Positions 11,645 to 21,879 of a stretch of DNA of 64,000 nt are shown piece after piece. The DNA comes from Ochotona curzoniae (taxonomy: Eukaryota; Chordata; Mammalia; Lagomorpha; Ochotonidae). The notes beneath the pieces are model-generated. The model did not search any database. It was not told the origin of the DNA and saw only the letters and a list, made by a program, of their open reading frames with translations. Positions within the stretch are counted from its first letter, which is position 1. Each line of letters starts with the position of its first letter. The stretch lies in NCBI RefSeq assembly GCF_017591425.1, contig NW_024467106.1, positions 22,434,501 to 22,498,500 of the forward strand, in the 5' to 3' direction. The position numbers were made by a program, and so were the translations under genes.

Positions 11645-12470
11645 CTTGAGTGAACGGAAAGCAGGAGAGTGGACACATCTGGGCTGACACTGACAATGTT
11701 GTGTGGCAGGACAGAAGCTGCCGCAGATTAAGACTGAGGCCTTCATTTGCTCTGACTCTGGAGAACTCACACGGTTGAGCCAGGAGCTGAGTCATGCAAG
11801 GGAACGACGGTTGAGTCATGACTCAGTGATCCAGTGCTGGAGTCCTAAAACAGGAACTGATGATTTCAGTGGGGGTTGGAGCACCACAAGTCATCCTCAA
11901 GGACACACTTCCTTCTTGTTTGGTTCTGATGCTCCCAATGGGCTTCCACGTTCCTCAAACACACCAGGCTGAGTGAGCCCTCTTATGGCCTTGTTGCAAT
12001 CCTTCCCAGAAATTCACCTAGGATTCTTTGGTTTCCAGGTCTTAATTTTGTAATGTCCTTGTTTCAGAGGCATCATTTACTTTCCTCAGTATTGTTTTTT
12101 AGTGCTCAGAATGCTATCTTCCTTAATAAATGCTCAGAACACTCTCCTGATGGAATGAGTGTAGGATTGAATCAACAAGTGAATTTTAGCTGGCTGTTGT
12201 AATTGTGTGACCTTATTATGCTGCTAGGCCCTCAATAGAATATAGTCCATTCAGAAGGTAAGCGAGAGGTAGAAAGGGACAATAACAAATCCCATCTTCC
12301 ATGGGCCAAGATCGTCACATGTGCTACATCATGTATATGATGACTGTATATGAAGAAATGGAGGCATGGGCTGCATAGAAAATGCACAGAGCATTTAAAC
12401 AAGTAAACAAGTAGCCCTTGATTCCAACCATTTTTCAGTGCAAATAGAAGGATAGAAAAGGAGGCAAGTA
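11645..12470. other. no recognisable feature
   Basis: Overlapping chance open frames of 65-89 codons occur at 11460-11972. TTAATAAATGCTCAGAACAC near 12123 is weakly L2-like. I see no gene. Confidence 0.5.
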
Positions 12471-12474
12471 TGAT

Positions 12475-12600
12475 GTAAGAGTGTTATTATTGTCCCTGTT
12501 CCACAAATAGAATAAAAGTTACTGCAATTTGCACAGAGTCACTTAGCTGAAAAGTAACAGGCTAGCTCCAAAGTTTATACTTTCAATCACTTTCGATCAT
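12475..12600 (-). repeat. MIR SINE remnant
   Basis: Antisense MIR core: GTTATTATTGTCCCTGTTCC, CACAAATAGAATAAAAG, TTGCACAGAGTCACTTAGCT and AAAAGTAACAGGCTAGCTCC are in the expected order. Confidence 0.75.
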
Positions 12601-12604
12601 TAGA

Positions 12605-13880
12605 ATATGGAGGCAGCCTCCAGACATGATGAAAGTCTCCAAAAGAGACAGCATTTATTTGTGACTCTTAGGGAAATGGGATTATAGGAAGGACTTTCTA
12701 AGTAGAAGACAGTACCTAAGCCAAAAACTGTTGTTTTTGCCTTCTCTTTCCTCCTTGAATTGTCTGAAATCCAAGTATTCTTGGAAATGTTATTGCTTGT
12801 GATGTCTGAGTGAATGACACTGTGGGAGACTGGAATAAATATGATTCATGTGGCCCTGTTTCTCTTACAGTCATTCTCTTTACTGTCCCCGAGACTGACT
12901 CAATGAGTCCTAAGTGTGTGTCCTGTGAAATGTGCATGGCCAATTGCTCCACCCTAGAGGTTCTGTCCTATGAGGGTCAGAGACAATGCCCAGTGAGTGA
13001 GAAATGGATAGGAGTACCCATTTGTGTTTCTCCAATAATTACTTAGCTCCCAGCAGCCTCTGGGCTCACACTCCATTGCTATGTAATCGCATCTAATCCC
13101 ACTGAGCTCTGTTCAAAATAGCCATAATTGGTGGTTTTATCCAAATCAATAAAGACAGCTTCTACATATTGATTATCATCCAGGGTATAAAATCATCATC
13201 AGTTACCTGGAAAAGAGAAGCAGCCTGCCAAGGGAAAAGGTCAGATATTCCATCTGAACAGGAGAGGGAAGGGGGAGGAGGAACCAGTGAGTCTTAAGGT
13301 AATAGTATCAAATTACCTGAAAATGCACACTGTATATTCTTGTAATTTGCAACAACAGAGAACCCAGAAATAGGTCAATCATTTAAGTGAGTCTTCAAGT
13401 CTTCTCTCCGAGAGGCTCCGAGCAAGCTCACATCCGCAATCTTAAAGGGGCTGAAACCAACCAAGACACAGAGAGCTGTAGGGCTTCTTCCTCCTGCATT
13501 TTACAACCCAACTGTGGTATAATTTCAGACCAAGGGACAGCTCAGTTGTGTGCAGCTAATGATCAACAGAGTCTCAGTCACTGTCATGAGTGATTACAGA
13601 AAAGACAAGGCATCCAGGTGTGGGGAGCAAGGGGAATAGGGAGAACCTGGGATACAGGAGACATTTTCCACAGTAGCTAGGGAACAAGGAGCCTGCCTAA
13701 TGCTGACGTTTATATTTCTTATTACAGAATTTGAAATGAACTAGTTCTGCTTTGTATTCCAGGGTGAAACTCATCGTTCTCTTCTTCTTTCTAGAAAAAA
13801 AATGAAAACAAAAATTGCATAAAACCACTCCACACAAGTAATAAGAAACAATAAGAGAAAATTAATTTACGAGACAGCTA
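12605..13880. other. no recognisable feature
   Basis: No interspersed repeat or conserved open frame is recognised. GGAGAGGGAAGGGGGAGGAG near 13260 is a short purine-rich run. Confidence 0.5.
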
Positions 13881-13884
13881 CAAC

Positions 13885-13990
13885 AGATTAAGGCTGGTCT
13901 TGGGCAATCCCTGAGCCTTTTCCTCTTCCATTAAATGCAGATGGCAGCTATGATGATATATCCCACGTGGAGTTTTTATGAGAAATGCAC
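13885..13990 (+). repeat. MIR SINE remnant
   Basis: CTTGGGCAATCCCTGAGCCT, TTTCCTCTTCCATTAAATGC, GATGATATATCCCACGTGGA follow the 'TTGGGCAAGT...GAGCCTCAGTTTCCTCATCTGTAAAATG' part of MIR in sense orientation. Confidence 0.65.
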
Positions 13991-14689
13991 ACACACTCAC
14001 ACACACAAATGATAGGGACTCAAAGACAACTACGTAATTTGACTTTCAAAAAATTATTTGTGAGAACTCCCTAGATTATTACAGAAATACAATTGGCATC
14101 ACCGTTATCCTTTTTCCTCTTAGTCTTCTTCATAGATAGGCCATTGTAAGAGCTGCACAAAATGTCTAGAATGGCTATTTACTTAATTCATCTCCTATTC
14201 TGAGATGTCTTTCTATGATAGATAATGTTCCAAAGAATGTTCTCTGGCACATATATTATTCTTTCTCTTGGAATATTTTCTCAATATAATGTGGGAAAAT
14301 GGAATTTTAATATCAAAGTTATTGTAAAACTATAGCCAATGAAAGTAGAAAAGCTTAACCTGGCAGAGAAATCATTCCAAAGATTTTGCTAGAAGGATAA
14401 GTCAAAGGCAACATAGTTGATAATACGGGCATGTTATGTGGAAAAATTAGAACAGTGTCCATTTTGTAAGTAAGAAACAAAACTAAAAATAAAGATAGGA
14501 TACTGAAGAATAGACAAATAAAACAGACAAGGGAGAGAAGAACAACTTACATCTGTCACAGGCGTTTGTAGGAGACAAGTAGGCTTGTCAACTGTACTTG
14601 TACTGCAGCTTGTCCTAGGTGGGAAGGTCGCCCAGGGATAACAGATGAGGGACCTAAGAAACTAGCAATTACAAGTCGTTGGAGTAGAA

Positions 14690-15240
14690 TCTGTAAAAAG
14701 CTGATTCTTCATGAGGGCCAGTTGTGACACTCAACCTCTGCAATATCTGTCCTATTTCCTTCCCTTCCAATCTGCAGCCAGAATCAGGACAGCAGTTTCT
14801 GGAGAGGTTCCTATGTTTCCAGTCTTGACATTCTTCAACCTGTCTTTGCTTTGCCGCCAAAACTAATCTTCCCAGCAACAAATATGACCATGTCATTTCC
14901 TTCCTTAAAACTTTTTAGTGATTTAACATGATGTGTGAGGAGTTAGTAAATATGCGTATGAGTATATACAATAAATGAATGAGTATAAAATACTAATTAA
15001 ACTCCTTAGTGCACTAGATCTCTTAGAGTCTATCTCTGCTCACATGTTTGATCACACCTCTGACAATTCCTAACCCACTACTTTATATGCTAGTAGCCTG
15101 GTAAATATATAGCTTCCCTGTTCTAGGGAAGCTTGGAGAGTTCTTCCTCATCGTCTTGCTTTGGATTACTTTAATCTTCCCTGTGGAAGGCTTATATGTC
15201 ATTTCCTCTGGCCCCCTACTTGCTATTCATTTTTCTCAAA
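14690..15240 (+). repeat. LINE-2 3' region
   Basis: CAAATATGACCATGTCATTT, CCTTCCTTAAAACTTTTTAG, TAAACTCCTTAGTGCACTAG, CACCTCTGACAATTCC and CTTGCTTTGGATTACTTTAA follow the 'AATCTGATCATGTCACTCCCCTGCTTAAAA...' part of L2. A ~60-bp AT-rich stretch (GTATATACAATAAATGAATG) interrupts it near 14960 and may be a local insertion. Confidence 0.65.
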
Positions 15241-15386
15241 CATTTCATATATCCTACACTGTTATGGGGACTATGTTAAGGCATTGGAAACAAAATGGTA
15301 AATGACACCACATCTGCCCTGAAGAATGGTGGGGAGATACATAGGGAAACAGGTGTTATTCACAGAAAGAAGGCTTCTAAAATGAA

Positions 15387-15580
15387 GGTACTTCAAAAAG
15401 TTCATGGAAAAATGGAATTTGCAGGAGGGGTTTATTTTGTTGCAAAATAATGTGAAATTTATGTATACAAGGAAGTCTCAAAAATGATAGAAAATGCATA
15501 TTATGAAAAAACTATGCATGGATTTTGACGTTTTCACAGACAATTTGAGAATTTAATTTTCCTTAAAATTATTGAAGTTC
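15387..15580. mobile_element. palindromic Tc1/mariner-like MITE remnant, copy 1 of 3
   Basis: Left end ACTTCAAAAAGTTCATGGAA and right end TTTTCCTTAAAATTATTGAA are imperfect terminal inverted repeats. Between them, TATTATGAAAAAACTATGCA and TGGATTTTGACGTTTTCACA recur in copies near 28.4 and 54.2 kb. No transposase is encoded, so it is a non-autonomous DNA element. I recall this sequence from other mammals as a mariner-derived MITE (MARNA-like) but am not sure of the family name. This copy is the longest of the three. Confidence 0.7.
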
Positions 15581-15734
15581 ATCTGTGGAAAAAGATATGA
15601 GAAAGTGGTGATCAGGAAGGAAAGAATACAGAATTGTTCTACCCATGGAGGCTGAAGAGGGAGTAGTTCTGAACAAGGGTAAATGTGTACGGCAGCAGGG
15701 AAGTAGGAAAGGAGCTGGAAGGGTGAGGTTTGGA

Positions 15735-15885
15735 ATTGAACTGTACTCCTCTAAAATTTACATACTGAATTCCTATACCCCAAACCACACAGTGGGGTCT
15801 TATTAGGAGATGTTAACAGACAAATTAAGATAAAGAAGTCCCTGAGATAAACCCTCAATGATTATGACTGCTGTTCCTTCGTTTG
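15735..15885 (+). repeat. possible ancient interspersed repeat fragment
   Basis: GGAATTGAACTGTACTCC, AAATTTACATACTGAATTCC, CTTATTAGGAGATGTTAACA resemble a common mammalian repeat ('GAATTGTGTCCCCCAAAATTCATATGTTGAA...' type). I could not assign the family with confidence. Confidence 0.35.
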
Positions 15886-16330
15886 TTGTTGCTGTTTAGA
15901 CAGAATATTAAACAACGAAGACAACTGAACAAATCACAGCGAGAGTTAGAAAGCTCTTTGAGCAGTCACTGCAAGTGCCAGGAGCCCGACCCACCCGAGA
16001 AGCTGTGGCAATCACTCAGATGGGAATGGCTTGGGACTTTCAGAGAGGTTGGAGAAGATGAAGCAAATAGGAAAAAGATCTGGGAATGAAGATTGACAGC
16101 AGTTGGTGATTTGATTGGCTATGCAAGTGAGTGATGGCGTCCGATTGCTTTTATTGTATTTATTCTTATGTGCAATGAGCTGAGCCTATGGTTGGGAAAA
16201 GCAAAGAGAGAAGAAATAAACCAAGGGGAAAGCTGAGACGGATAGTACCATATTTCCTTTCACAGAGTCGCCAGCTTTGAACCAGTCCTTGGACAAAGTA
16301 GGTAAGTAATAATCTTGATACTTCAATATT

Positions 16331-16332
<2 letters not shown>

Positions 16333-16382
<50 letters not shown>

Positions 16383-16430
16383 ACCTCTTGGTTCTGATTT
16401 CCTGGAGAACTTTTACTAATAGAACTCTCC
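16333..16430. repeat. (CA)n microsatellite with possible ancient repeat edge
   Basis: About 22 CA units at 16333-16377, then TTGGTTCTGATTTCCTGGAG and AACTTTTACTAATAG. This edge resembles the terminus of an ancient mammalian repeat in which a dinucleotide run sits beside GTTCTGTTTCTCTGGAGAAC. The microsatellite is certain, the repeat edge is not. The open frames encoding runs of Cys-Val on the minus strand are translations of this repeat and not genes. Confidence 0.9.
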
Positions 16431-16439
16431 CTCCGCTTC

Positions 16440-17135
16440 ACCCCTCCTTTTCCTCCTTACCTTCTTCCTTATTTCAACAAATAATTGCCTAGCTCCAAAT
16501 CAATGCAAGGTATATCTGAAGTGCTGGGATATGTACACTGCAAGAAAATGCACCTTCTTATTAGGACTTTGTGGTTCACTTGATGACAGCTGTGTAAACC
16601 AAGAATCACAATCTCCCCGCTGTGGCAGTGTGGGCAAGGAGAGCCTATTGGCATTGTCTGCTGTACGTGAGAGAAATAGGAGGAACTTTCCAGAGGATGT
16701 GCCTCTTGAGATGTCTTGATAGAAAGATGGGTAGGCAACTAGGCTTGGAGGATGGGAGGATGTGGCATTCCCATGGGAAGTGCAAACAGTGGTCTGACTG
16801 CAGAGTTAGATTCTTGAATGGCAGACAGACTCTAAGTGGAGCAGCTAGAAGTACACCCCAGATGTCTGATATCGCAAACTTAACATCTTGACACTAAAAA
16901 CAGCAATTTGGTCCAAGACACAAGAAACATTTGATTCCAGAGAAGAGAAAGGATTTTCCAAATCTTCTTTTCTCAATTAGCAAGGTATGAAAAAGTCCAG
17001 TAGGATTCATAGTATCAGAAGTGAATCTATACTACGAGAGCATTGGGAGGGTAACTGGTCATAATCACATTTCTCAAACAAATGGGTCTCATTGTGGATA
17101 ACTAAAAACTTTCTTCAAGGGCCTAGCCTTGAGTT
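16440..17135. other. no recognisable feature
   Basis: No repeat or gene is recognised. Open frames of 62-89 codons at 16469-16891 overlap on opposite strands without any family motif. Confidence 0.5.
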
Positions 17136-17139
17136 TCTT

Positions 17140-17265
17140 TGTGAGGCAGCATCAAATGGTGGAAAGGCTGCAGAATAGGAAGCTAAAGTTAGTGCTCAGT
17201 GATTCATTGGTTGAGCCATCTAGGGCAATTCACTGTTTTTCCTGACCCTCCTCTTACTTTTTGAG
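17140..17265 (+). repeat. MIR SINE remnant
   Basis: GTGAGGCAGCATCAAATGGT, GCTAAAGTTAGTGCTCAGTG, AGGGCAATTCACTGTTTTTC follow the 5' and middle blocks of MIR. Weak but in order. Confidence 0.45.
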
Positions 17266-18062
17266 AAATATTTGTACTCCAGCCCTCACTTCAGCTTCCT
17301 TCAGGGAAGCCTCAGCCTGGAGTCTAGCAGTAAGAACACATGTGCAATGAGGGACAGAGAAAATGATTCTCTCCATCCATTCATGGGTAGGCACCACTGC
17401 TATCACTCAGAGCTGGAATGGAAGGCTTGGGAATCACAGCATGGCTACACCTAGCATTTTGAGGAATGAAATGAAAGTACCCCAGTTGGTAGACTATGGG
17501 AGTTTTGTTCTTTTAAGCACAATTTATCCACAGTTGTTGTTTCTGCACCCAACAAATGGAGAAAATATTCTGCCCTTTGAAAGTTGTTACTAATACCATT
17601 ATTTTCCCAATCCGCTTCCAAGATACCCTCAAAATTTTTTTCACTAATGATGGTCATGTATCTAGCAACATAAAGTAGCAGTGCCAAGAGATAGTGTAGA
17701 ATGGCCAAGTCCACCTCCAAAGATGCACATTTGCTTCATGTTGTTGTCACAATATAAACACAGGGAAATTAACACTCAGAGCCAAAAAATGGGTTACATG
17801 TATTCAACACATACTTACTCCAGTTTGTTCTAGAACCTATGTCCTCTGTCATTTAGAACATTACTTTCCCCCCAAATGATCTCCATTTATGACTGGTATC
17901 ATTTGCAGAGATACTAAATGAAGAAAGAAAGCATTTACTGTGATGATTATAAAAGAGGAATTTTCAAGTTACATGGATATGTGCTTGACTTAAACAGTCA
18001 CTTGAAGGAAGGAACTTGAAGAAAAGCTATTCACAATAATTTATACTTTAGCCTTCTTGTTT

Positions 18063-18220
18063 AGGCTGCACATATATTACAATCACTTGCAAACTTTTTA
18101 AGAATCAAGATTTTTGGGGAGTCCTCAATTCCCAACCAAAGCTGATAAGCTACAGTGTTTAGAAAGTAGGTTCCAGGTTTACTACATCAAAAACAAACAA
18201 AAAAAAAGCTTAAATGATGC
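18063..18220. repeat. possible hAT (MER5/MER20-like) DNA transposon remnant
   Basis: GGCTGCACATATATTACAAT, CACTTGCAAACTTTTTAAGA resemble 'GGCTGCACATTAGAATCACCTGGGGAGCTTTTAAAAA' of mammalian hAT-Charlie non-autonomous elements. The rest is too diverged to confirm. Confidence 0.35.
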
Positions 18221-18229
18221 CCCAAATTC

Positions 18230-18795
18230 ATGGGAGTTTACTTCGGCCTGGCTGGTTGACTGGGGTGTGAAAATCCTCCAGGATTGGAGCAGGGATACCA
18301 CTGTGTTTCTTCCCCTCTCAAACTCCTACAGAGTATCATACTTGGCTGCAAAAGTCACGTATCACGCTTCTTTTCCACCCTTGCCAGCATCAGATTCAAA
18401 GCCATGGCAATGTTTGAGTTGCATCCTGCAACTATGGGAATTTGGGGGCATAACCCTAGAGCTAGCTCACATTCTACATGAGCCAGAGGTGTTTACTTTA
18501 GCTTTAGGGAGTAAATACCAGAAACAGCCCCCAAAAATCTTCTCCTATCCTGAGAGATCTGGGTAGTGACCTTACTATGCCCTGCAAACGCAACACTGTA
18601 ATTAGCCATTCTAAATTTCTCAATGGACTTTACCTGTGGGTCTCGGAAAGCAGCCAGCTGCATTTTACCACTCTGTACTCCTTTCCTCCAGAGCAAAATC
18701 CCCTGTCTGGTTTTTTGTAACCATCGAGTACTGGAGCATGGTTCAGTTCACATCTCCTAGTCCTAAGACTAGGGTTGTTGGTGGTATAAGTCACA
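18230..18795. other. no recognisable feature
   Basis: A 150-codon frame (18114-18566, plus) is the longest chance opening near here. Its translation has no recognisable domain, it overlaps a second frame, and a stop-free stretch of this size can occur by chance in 64 kb. I see no splice-site context that supports it. Confidence 0.5.
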
Positions 18796-18799
18796 GGAA

Positions 18800-20942
18800 A
18801 TAAGAACACTGAAAAAAATCAAGCTGAATTATTAGAAATTAAGAATACAATACAGCAATTTAAAAATTCAATGGAAAGCTTCAATAATAGAATGAGTGAT
18901 GCAGAAAGAATCTCAGACCTGGGAGACACCTCCTGCAAAAATGCTGAAGCAGACAATAAGCTGGAAGAGGAACTGAATAAAGCTAAGAAATATATCCAAG
19001 AGTTAAGAGACACCATCAAAAGGCTGGATATAATAGTTACGGGAGTTTCTGAAGGTCATCTTCTCAGACCATCATGGAGTGAAGTTGGAGACCAACAAGT
19101 CAAAATACCTCAGCAGATATGCAAATAATTGGAAACTGGACAACATGATGCTAAATGAACAATGAGTTATAGAAGAAATTGAAGAGGAAATTTAAAAAAT
19201 TGCTTGAAATGAATTAAGGTATCAACACAATATATCAAAACTTGTGGGACAATCAAGGCAACATTAGGAGGAAAGTTTATTGCAATTAGTGTCCATGTCA
19301 AGAAACTATAAAGGTACCAGGTCGATGGACTAACCGCATGTCTGAAGGAGCTAGTAAAACAAGAGCGTAATAATACCAAAGTTTGTAGAAAGAAAGCAAT
19401 AATTAAAGAAGAGAGGGAAAAAACCCAAATGGAAACAAAAGAACAATACAAAAGATCAACAAATTGAAGAGCTGTTTTTTTTTTTCTTTGAGAAAATCAT
19501 CAAAATAGATTCCGCACTAGCTTAACTAATAAATAAAAGGAGCAGATAAGAGTCAACAGAATTGAAAATAAAAATCAGAGACATAACAGCAAAACCTTGG
19601 CCATACATAGAATAATCAGGGACTACTACAAACAACTATATGTCAACAAATCAGAAGACTTATAAGAAATGGACAGATTTCTTGTCACATACAATTTACC
19701 AAATTTTATTCATGAGGCAATTGATAAAAAATCTAAATAGATCCAAAACCAGGACAGAGACTGAATTCGTAATGAAATTTCTCCCAACAAAGAAAAGCCC
19801 AGGATAATATGACTTCACTGCTGAATTCTGCCAATCATTTCAGGAAGAACTTAACTCAATCCTCCACAAGTAATTCAAAACAACAGAAGGGAAAGCAATT
19901 TTTCCAAACTCTTTTTAAGAAGCCAATATTACCTTAACGCTAAAGCCAGATAGAGACACTACAAAGAAAGAGAACTAGAAACCAATATCTCTGATGAATA
20001 TAGGCACAAAAATCCTCAAGAAAATACTAACCGACAGGATCCCAACAGTGCATCCACTCAGAGCAGGTGGGATTTATCTCTGGGTTGCAAGGATGATCTA
20101 ACATGTGCAAATCAATAATGCGATAACCACATCAACAAACTGAAGAATAAAGACCATATGATCACCTCAACAAACGCAGAGAAGGCATTTGATAAAATCT
20201 AACACCACTTCCTGCAAAAACTCTACATAAGATAGGCAGAGAAGAGATATTCCATAACACAATCAAAGCAATATATGAAAAACCCAATGCCAGTACCATA
20301 CTGAACAGGTTAAGTCAGTATGGAGAGTTATTGAACAACTGAAAATTGATGTACCCCATGCCCTAGTTATCCTACTTTTGGGAATATATCCAAGGATGTG
20401 AAATCTTTTTGATAAAGTGAAATCACTTTGATAAATTGACCTGTAAGCCTATATTTACAGTAACAGCACCCACAATGGCAAAGACATGGAAACAACCTAG
20501 ATGCCCATCCAAAAGGGAGTGGATAAAGAAGCTGCAGTACACCTACTCTATGGAGCTATTTTTAAAAATGAAGTCCTATCATTTATTACAAAATAGACTC
20601 AACAGGAGAATATTATGCTTAATGAAATAAGCCAATCCCAAAAGGACAAATATCATATATTCTCTCTGATATAAAGAAACCTTCATGCAAAATAGAAAAC
20701 AGATACATAGGTAAACACACATACACATTCTCATGAATGAATTGTATAATGGCAACTAATAAACCAGGGAATGAAAATCCATTGCAGCATGCATCCCTAC
20801 TCCCTAATAAAAGGATTACTCCCAATGAAACTTTAATATACCTTGACAACAGAATGCCATGTTTTCTACCATTGCCTATATCCACATTGACACAATATAT
20901 ATAAGTAACAGAATGTCAATTTTGTGACTGTTGCTGAATGGC
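18800..20942 (+). mobile_element. LINE-1 copy 1: ORF1 and ORF2 remnants with two internal deletions
   Basis: 18800-19055 encodes the ORF1 coiled-coil region; residues FNNRMSDAE, ISDL and KKYIQELRDTIKR are typical of L1 ORF1p. At about 19056 the text jumps to the ORF2 segment CAGACCATCATGGAGTGAAG and continues through the reverse-transcriptase region (GAGAAGGCATTTGATAAAAT at ~20180, CCAGTACCATACTGAACAG at ~20290). At about 20312 it jumps again to the ORF2 C-terminal part (CAAAGACATGGAAACAACCT, GCCCATCCAAAAGGGAGTGG). From about 20630 the 3' UTR follows, beginning near AGGACAAATATCATATATTC. Missing are the ORF1 C-terminal half, the ORF2 endonuclease and the middle of ORF2. Stops and frameshifts are many; the copy is dead. 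Confidence 0.93.
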
Positions 20943-21283
20943 TATATTATTTATTTAAAGATTTATTTCTTTTCATTGGAAAGGCAGCTAGATAGAGAGG
21001 AGGAGAGACAGAGAGGAAGATCTTCTGCCCAAAGGCTCACTTCCCAAGTGGCAGCAATGGCTGGAGCTGAGCCAATCTGAAATCAGGAGCCCGGAGCTTC
21101 TTTCAGGTCTCCCAATTGGGTGTGGGGTCCCAGCGCTTTGGGCTGTCCACGACTGCTTTCCTAAGCCACAGTCAGAGAGCTGGATGGGAAACAGGGCCAC
21201 TGGGATTAGAACTGGCACCCATATGGGATTCTGGTGTGTTCAAGGCAAGAACTTTAGTTTCTAGGCTACTGTGCCAGGCCCAG
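20943..21283 (-). mobile_element. lagomorph C-type SINE inserted in the LINE-1 3' UTR
   Basis: Tail TTATTTATTTAAAGATTTAT, then GAGAGGAAGATCTTCTGCCC, GGCTGGAGCTGAGCCAATCT, GGTCCCAGCGCTTTGGGCTG and head AGAACTTTAGTTTCTAGGCT ending GCCAGGCCC. LINE-1 3' UTR text stops at ~20942 and resumes at ~21284, so the SINE is younger than that L1. Flanks GGCTATATTA and AGGATATACTA may be a decayed target-site duplication. Confidence 0.95.
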
Positions 21284-21456
21284 GATATACTATCTTAGTA
21301 ATATGGAGGAAAAAGTGGGGAAGATGAAGGGAAAGTGATGGGGGAATCCCTATACCTTCAAAACCATATAACAAAAAAAAAAAAAATAGTAATAACAATA
21401 AAAATATAATAAAAAATAAAAAGAAATTAAAAAGTAAAAAAAGTAAAAAAAAAAAA
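21284..21456 (+). mobile_element. LINE-1 copy 1: end of 3' UTR and A-rich tail
   Basis: GGGGGAATCCCTATACCTTC matches in position the GGGTATGGGAAATCCTAGAG part of the second L1's 3' UTR (about 25.73 kb). An A-rich tail from 21371 to 21456, with interspersed T and G, closes the element. Confidence 0.85.
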
Positions 21457-21878
21457 GAATTCACTTAGACTATACTGGTGGATACAACTAAAACCAAAGC
21501 CAAAGAAGCAAGTCAGTCAACCACCTCAGCCATATGTTGGCAGTGAAAAACTGGGCAAACGGAGACTCTAAGATGGACTATGTTAATCAGTGGATTCTTC
21601 AGCGACCTCATCGTGCTTAGAATGGCAAGATGGGCAGCAATTTGGAAATGTTGAACTATTAAAACCACTTGAGCAAGGCCTTTGGAGCATGCCCTACATC
21701 AGAGTCCTGGGTTGGGTGGAAGACTGGGTGGGGCTTCTCCCTTTATCTTCCCCTTTGCTCCAGATGCATGATAAAAGCAATGTGGAAATAATAGTCTTAC
21801 CCACTTTCCTATAGCCCTTGAAAGTTTTTGCCCTAATTAACTATGTAAGGAATGTCAAAAATAAAGAAAAAAAAAAAG
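21457..21878 (+). mobile_element. orphan retroposed unit with AATAAA and poly(A)
   Basis: About 400 bp between two L1 bodies, ending in CAAAAATAAAG and an 11-base A run. It contains AACTGGGCAAACGGAGACTC, TCAGCGACCTCATCGTGC, GGTTGGGTGGAAGACTGGGT and is clearly more GC-rich than the L1s on either side. A poly(A) signal with tail means it came from an RNA copy: either the 3' UTR of another L1 subfamily or the 3' end of a processed transcript. Flanks AGAATTCAC and AGAATCAC may be a weak target-site duplication. A 74-codon frame inside has no recognised domain. Confidence 0.6.
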
Positions 21879-21879
21879 A

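Noticed and set aside
16166..16441. Cys-Val repeat proteins on the minus strand
   Set aside because: Direct translation of the CA microsatellite.
18114..18566. 150-codon plus-strand frame
   Set aside because: No homology recognised, overlapped by a second frame, and its first part lies on a possible hAT remnant.
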